A DNA stretch of 37,328 bases, taken from assembly GCA_902539195.1 (NCBI GenBank), contig CACBHZ010000009.1, positions 1 to 37,328 of the forward strand, given 5' to 3'. The notes below the pieces were generated by a model, which was not told the origin of the DNA, ran no database searches, and worked only from the letters and a program-made list of their open reading frames with translations. The DNA comes from an uncultured Pelagibacteraceae bacterium. Its GTDB lineage: Bacteria; Pseudomonadota; Alphaproteobacteria; Pelagibacterales; Pelagibacteraceae. Below are positions 36,142-37,328 of this stretch, in pieces. Position 1 is the stretch's first letter. Every line of letters begins with the position of its first letter. The position numbers and the translations under genes are program-made.

Positions 36142-37233
36142 ATGGTCAAACGAACAAAAAATAAAAATCTTAAACAAATAAGAAAACGAAAAAATTTATT
36201 TAAATTCACAACAATAAGTTTTTTTGTAATTCTCTCGTTTTTCTCCTTACCAACTATAAAAATTTTTATAGATAAAAATTTAAATTACAAAAAAACCATA
36301 ATCACAAATGCTGGTGTAAACTTTGACCAAGAACTAGAAAAAAGAAAAAAAGTGCCAAATGGAGAAACAGAAACTCAAAATAATAAACTGAGTCTAAAAA
36401 ATATTTTTGCTGATATTGATTTTTTTAATACCGATGATGAAGGACAAAATTCAATAAGATTTGATGCAAGAACAATTGAGCAATTGTTTAAAGATACAAA
36501 CTACAATCTTGAAAGAGTTAGAGAGACCAAATTAGTAAATATAGGTAATAAAATTGACCATTTACCAAAAGAGATTAAAAGTATTGAGAGCTCAAAAAAA
36601 AGAAAAAAACTATTTATCCAAATAGTTTTACCCTTAATTGTAGAAGAGAACGCTAAAATTCGACTTGATAGAAAGGAATTATTTAGAATATTGGGCAAAA
36701 ATATCAACACGCAGAAAGAAAAAAATTGGTTAAAAGAAAAATTTAAACAATATGGTTTAAGTGATGGAGATTTTTATTCTCTGAAAGTTAGAATGGATGA
36801 AATACCAGTCTCTTTAGCACTTGCTCAAGCTGCTAAAGAAACCGGATGGGGAACATCGAGATTTGCACAAGAGGGTAATGCATTATTTGGGCAATGGACA
36901 TGGACAGGTGAAGGAATTAAACCAGCAGGTGTAGATAAAGATGCAAAACACAAAGTTGCAAAATTTGCAGTTCTTAAAGCATCAGTTAGAGCATATCAGC
37001 GAAACTTAAATACTCATAGCAGTTATATTGAATTTAGAAAAGAAAGGGCAATTCAAAGAGACAACGATGAAAAGTTAGACAGTTTAAAGCTTGTAAATTA
37101 TTTAGATAAATACGCGGAGACAGGGCAAAAATACATCGATGTGTTAAAACAAATTATAAAGCAAAATTCTCTTACGGATTTTGATGACGTAAATGTAATG
37201 CCCACAAGTAATAAGACTAAAAAATTAATTTAA
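36142..37233 (+). CDS. Membrane-anchored glucosaminidase-domain protein, Bax-like
   Basis: The 363-residue protein has a basic start, one membrane helix (about residues 22-43), a variable linker, and a C-terminal glucosaminidase domain (about 210-345). VSLALAQAAKETGWGTSRFA carries the catalytic-type Glu233, followed by GNALFGQWTWTGEG and ASVRAYQRNLNTHSSYIEFR. The domain is that of Bax/FlgJ-type N-acetylglucosaminidases that cleave peptidoglycan. With murJ upstream, a cell-wall role is likely. Its stop codon overlaps the stop of the next, opposing gene by 4 bp. Confidence 0.88.
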   Translation: MVKRTKNKNLKQIRKRKNLFKFTTISFFVILSFFSLPTIKIFIDKNLNYKKTIITNAGVNFDQELEKRKKVPNGETETQNNKLSLKNIFADIDFFNTDDEGQNSIRFDARTIEQLFKDTNYNLERVRETKLVNIGNKIDHLPKEIKSIESSKKRKKLFIQIVLPLIVEENAKIRLDRKELFRILGKNINTQKEKNWLKEKFKQYGLSDGDFYSLKVRMDEIPVSLALAQAAKETGWGTSRFAQEGNALFGQWTWTGEGIKPAGVDKDAKHKVAKFAVLKASVRAYQRNLNTHSSYIEFRKERAIQRDNDEKLDSLKLVNYLDKYAETGQKYIDVLKQIIKQNSLTDFDDVNVMPTSNKTKKLI

Positions 37234-37328
37234 TTTTGAACAAATTGGAAACCCGAAAATCTCCACCCATCTTCATCTTTTAAAGAACAGTTAATTCTCC
37301 CTCTTCTTTCAATAAATTTTTCAGAAAA
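37230..37328 (-). CDS. C-terminal end of an unidentified protein, cut by window
   Basis: The frame is open from the window edge to a TAA (complement of 37230-37232). The last 32 residues include FIERRGRINCSLKDEDGWRF and end FQFVQN. The aromatic/charged composition and lack of lysine runs look like real coding sequence, and the 4-bp convergent stop overlap is the pattern seen at other gene pairs here. I do not recognise the family, and too little is present to assign one. Confidence 0.6.
   Translation of the reverse strand, partial: FSEKFIERRGRINCSLKDEDGWRFSGFQFVQN

Noticed and set aside
1..37328. tRNA, rRNA, CRISPR arrays, transposases or phage genes
   Set aside because: None was seen. Coding sequence fills almost all of the window and the gaps are too short or lack such structure. 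A covariance-model scan would be needed to exclude small RNAs.

Overview
The window looks like a piece of chromosome from a streamlined, AT-rich marine alphaproteobacterium, most probably SAR11 (Pelagibacterales). The signs are very low GC, Lys/Asn/Ile-rich proteins, spacers of mostly 0-60 bp, many overlapping genes and alphaproteobacterial gene order. No RNA genes, insertion sequences or CRISPR arrays were seen. No gene-free stretch exceeds 300 bp; the longest (17679-17893, 215 bp) lies between two divergent genes. This placement is inferred from reading the sequence, not from a database search.

Layout. Positions 1-3763 (+) hold the end of haem synthesis (hemE, cut by the window edge, hemH, hemJ) and rho. 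Positions 3767-7389 (-) hold a probable accessory insertion: a TPR/O-GlcNAc-transferase-like glycosyltransferase and two paralogous sulfotransferases. Positions 7434-13136 (+) return to the conserved origin-proximal block mnmE, mnmG, rsmG, parA, parB. A perfect parS palindrome lies inside rsmG and a degenerate one near the end of mnmG. Positions 13133-17678 (-) carry a DUF3576 lipoprotein, leuS, lptE and holA. A strongly expressed-looking porin with the only clear intrinsic terminator follows at 17894-18871 (+).

Positions 18924-21283 hold small, densely packed, alternating genes: a ThiE/TenI-like protein, the YggS PLP-homeostasis protein, an L,D-transpeptidase-fold protein, an OmpR-type regulator with a degenerate receiver, and a 43-residue ArfA-like ribosome-rescue protein overlapping the regulator. 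Positions 21273-27448 (-) form a run grpE, dnaK, dnaJ, dapB, nth and a PfkB-family kinase, with a candidate RpoH promoter before dnaK. Next come rdgB (+), an LpoA-like envelope protein (-), rsmI and a DolP-like BON lipoprotein (+), the malic enzyme maeB (-), then murJ, trpS, an Nfu scaffold and a glucosaminidase-domain protein (+). The C-terminal end of an unidentified minus-strand gene closes the window.

Together these are mostly core functions: haem, transcription termination, tRNA wobble modification, rRNA methylation, chromosome segregation, replication clamp loading, protein folding and envelope assembly. The most unusual parts are the glycosyltransferase/sulfotransferase island, the parS sites embedded in coding sequence, the tiny ArfA-like gene, and divergent genes whose start codons touch, leaving no separate promoter space.
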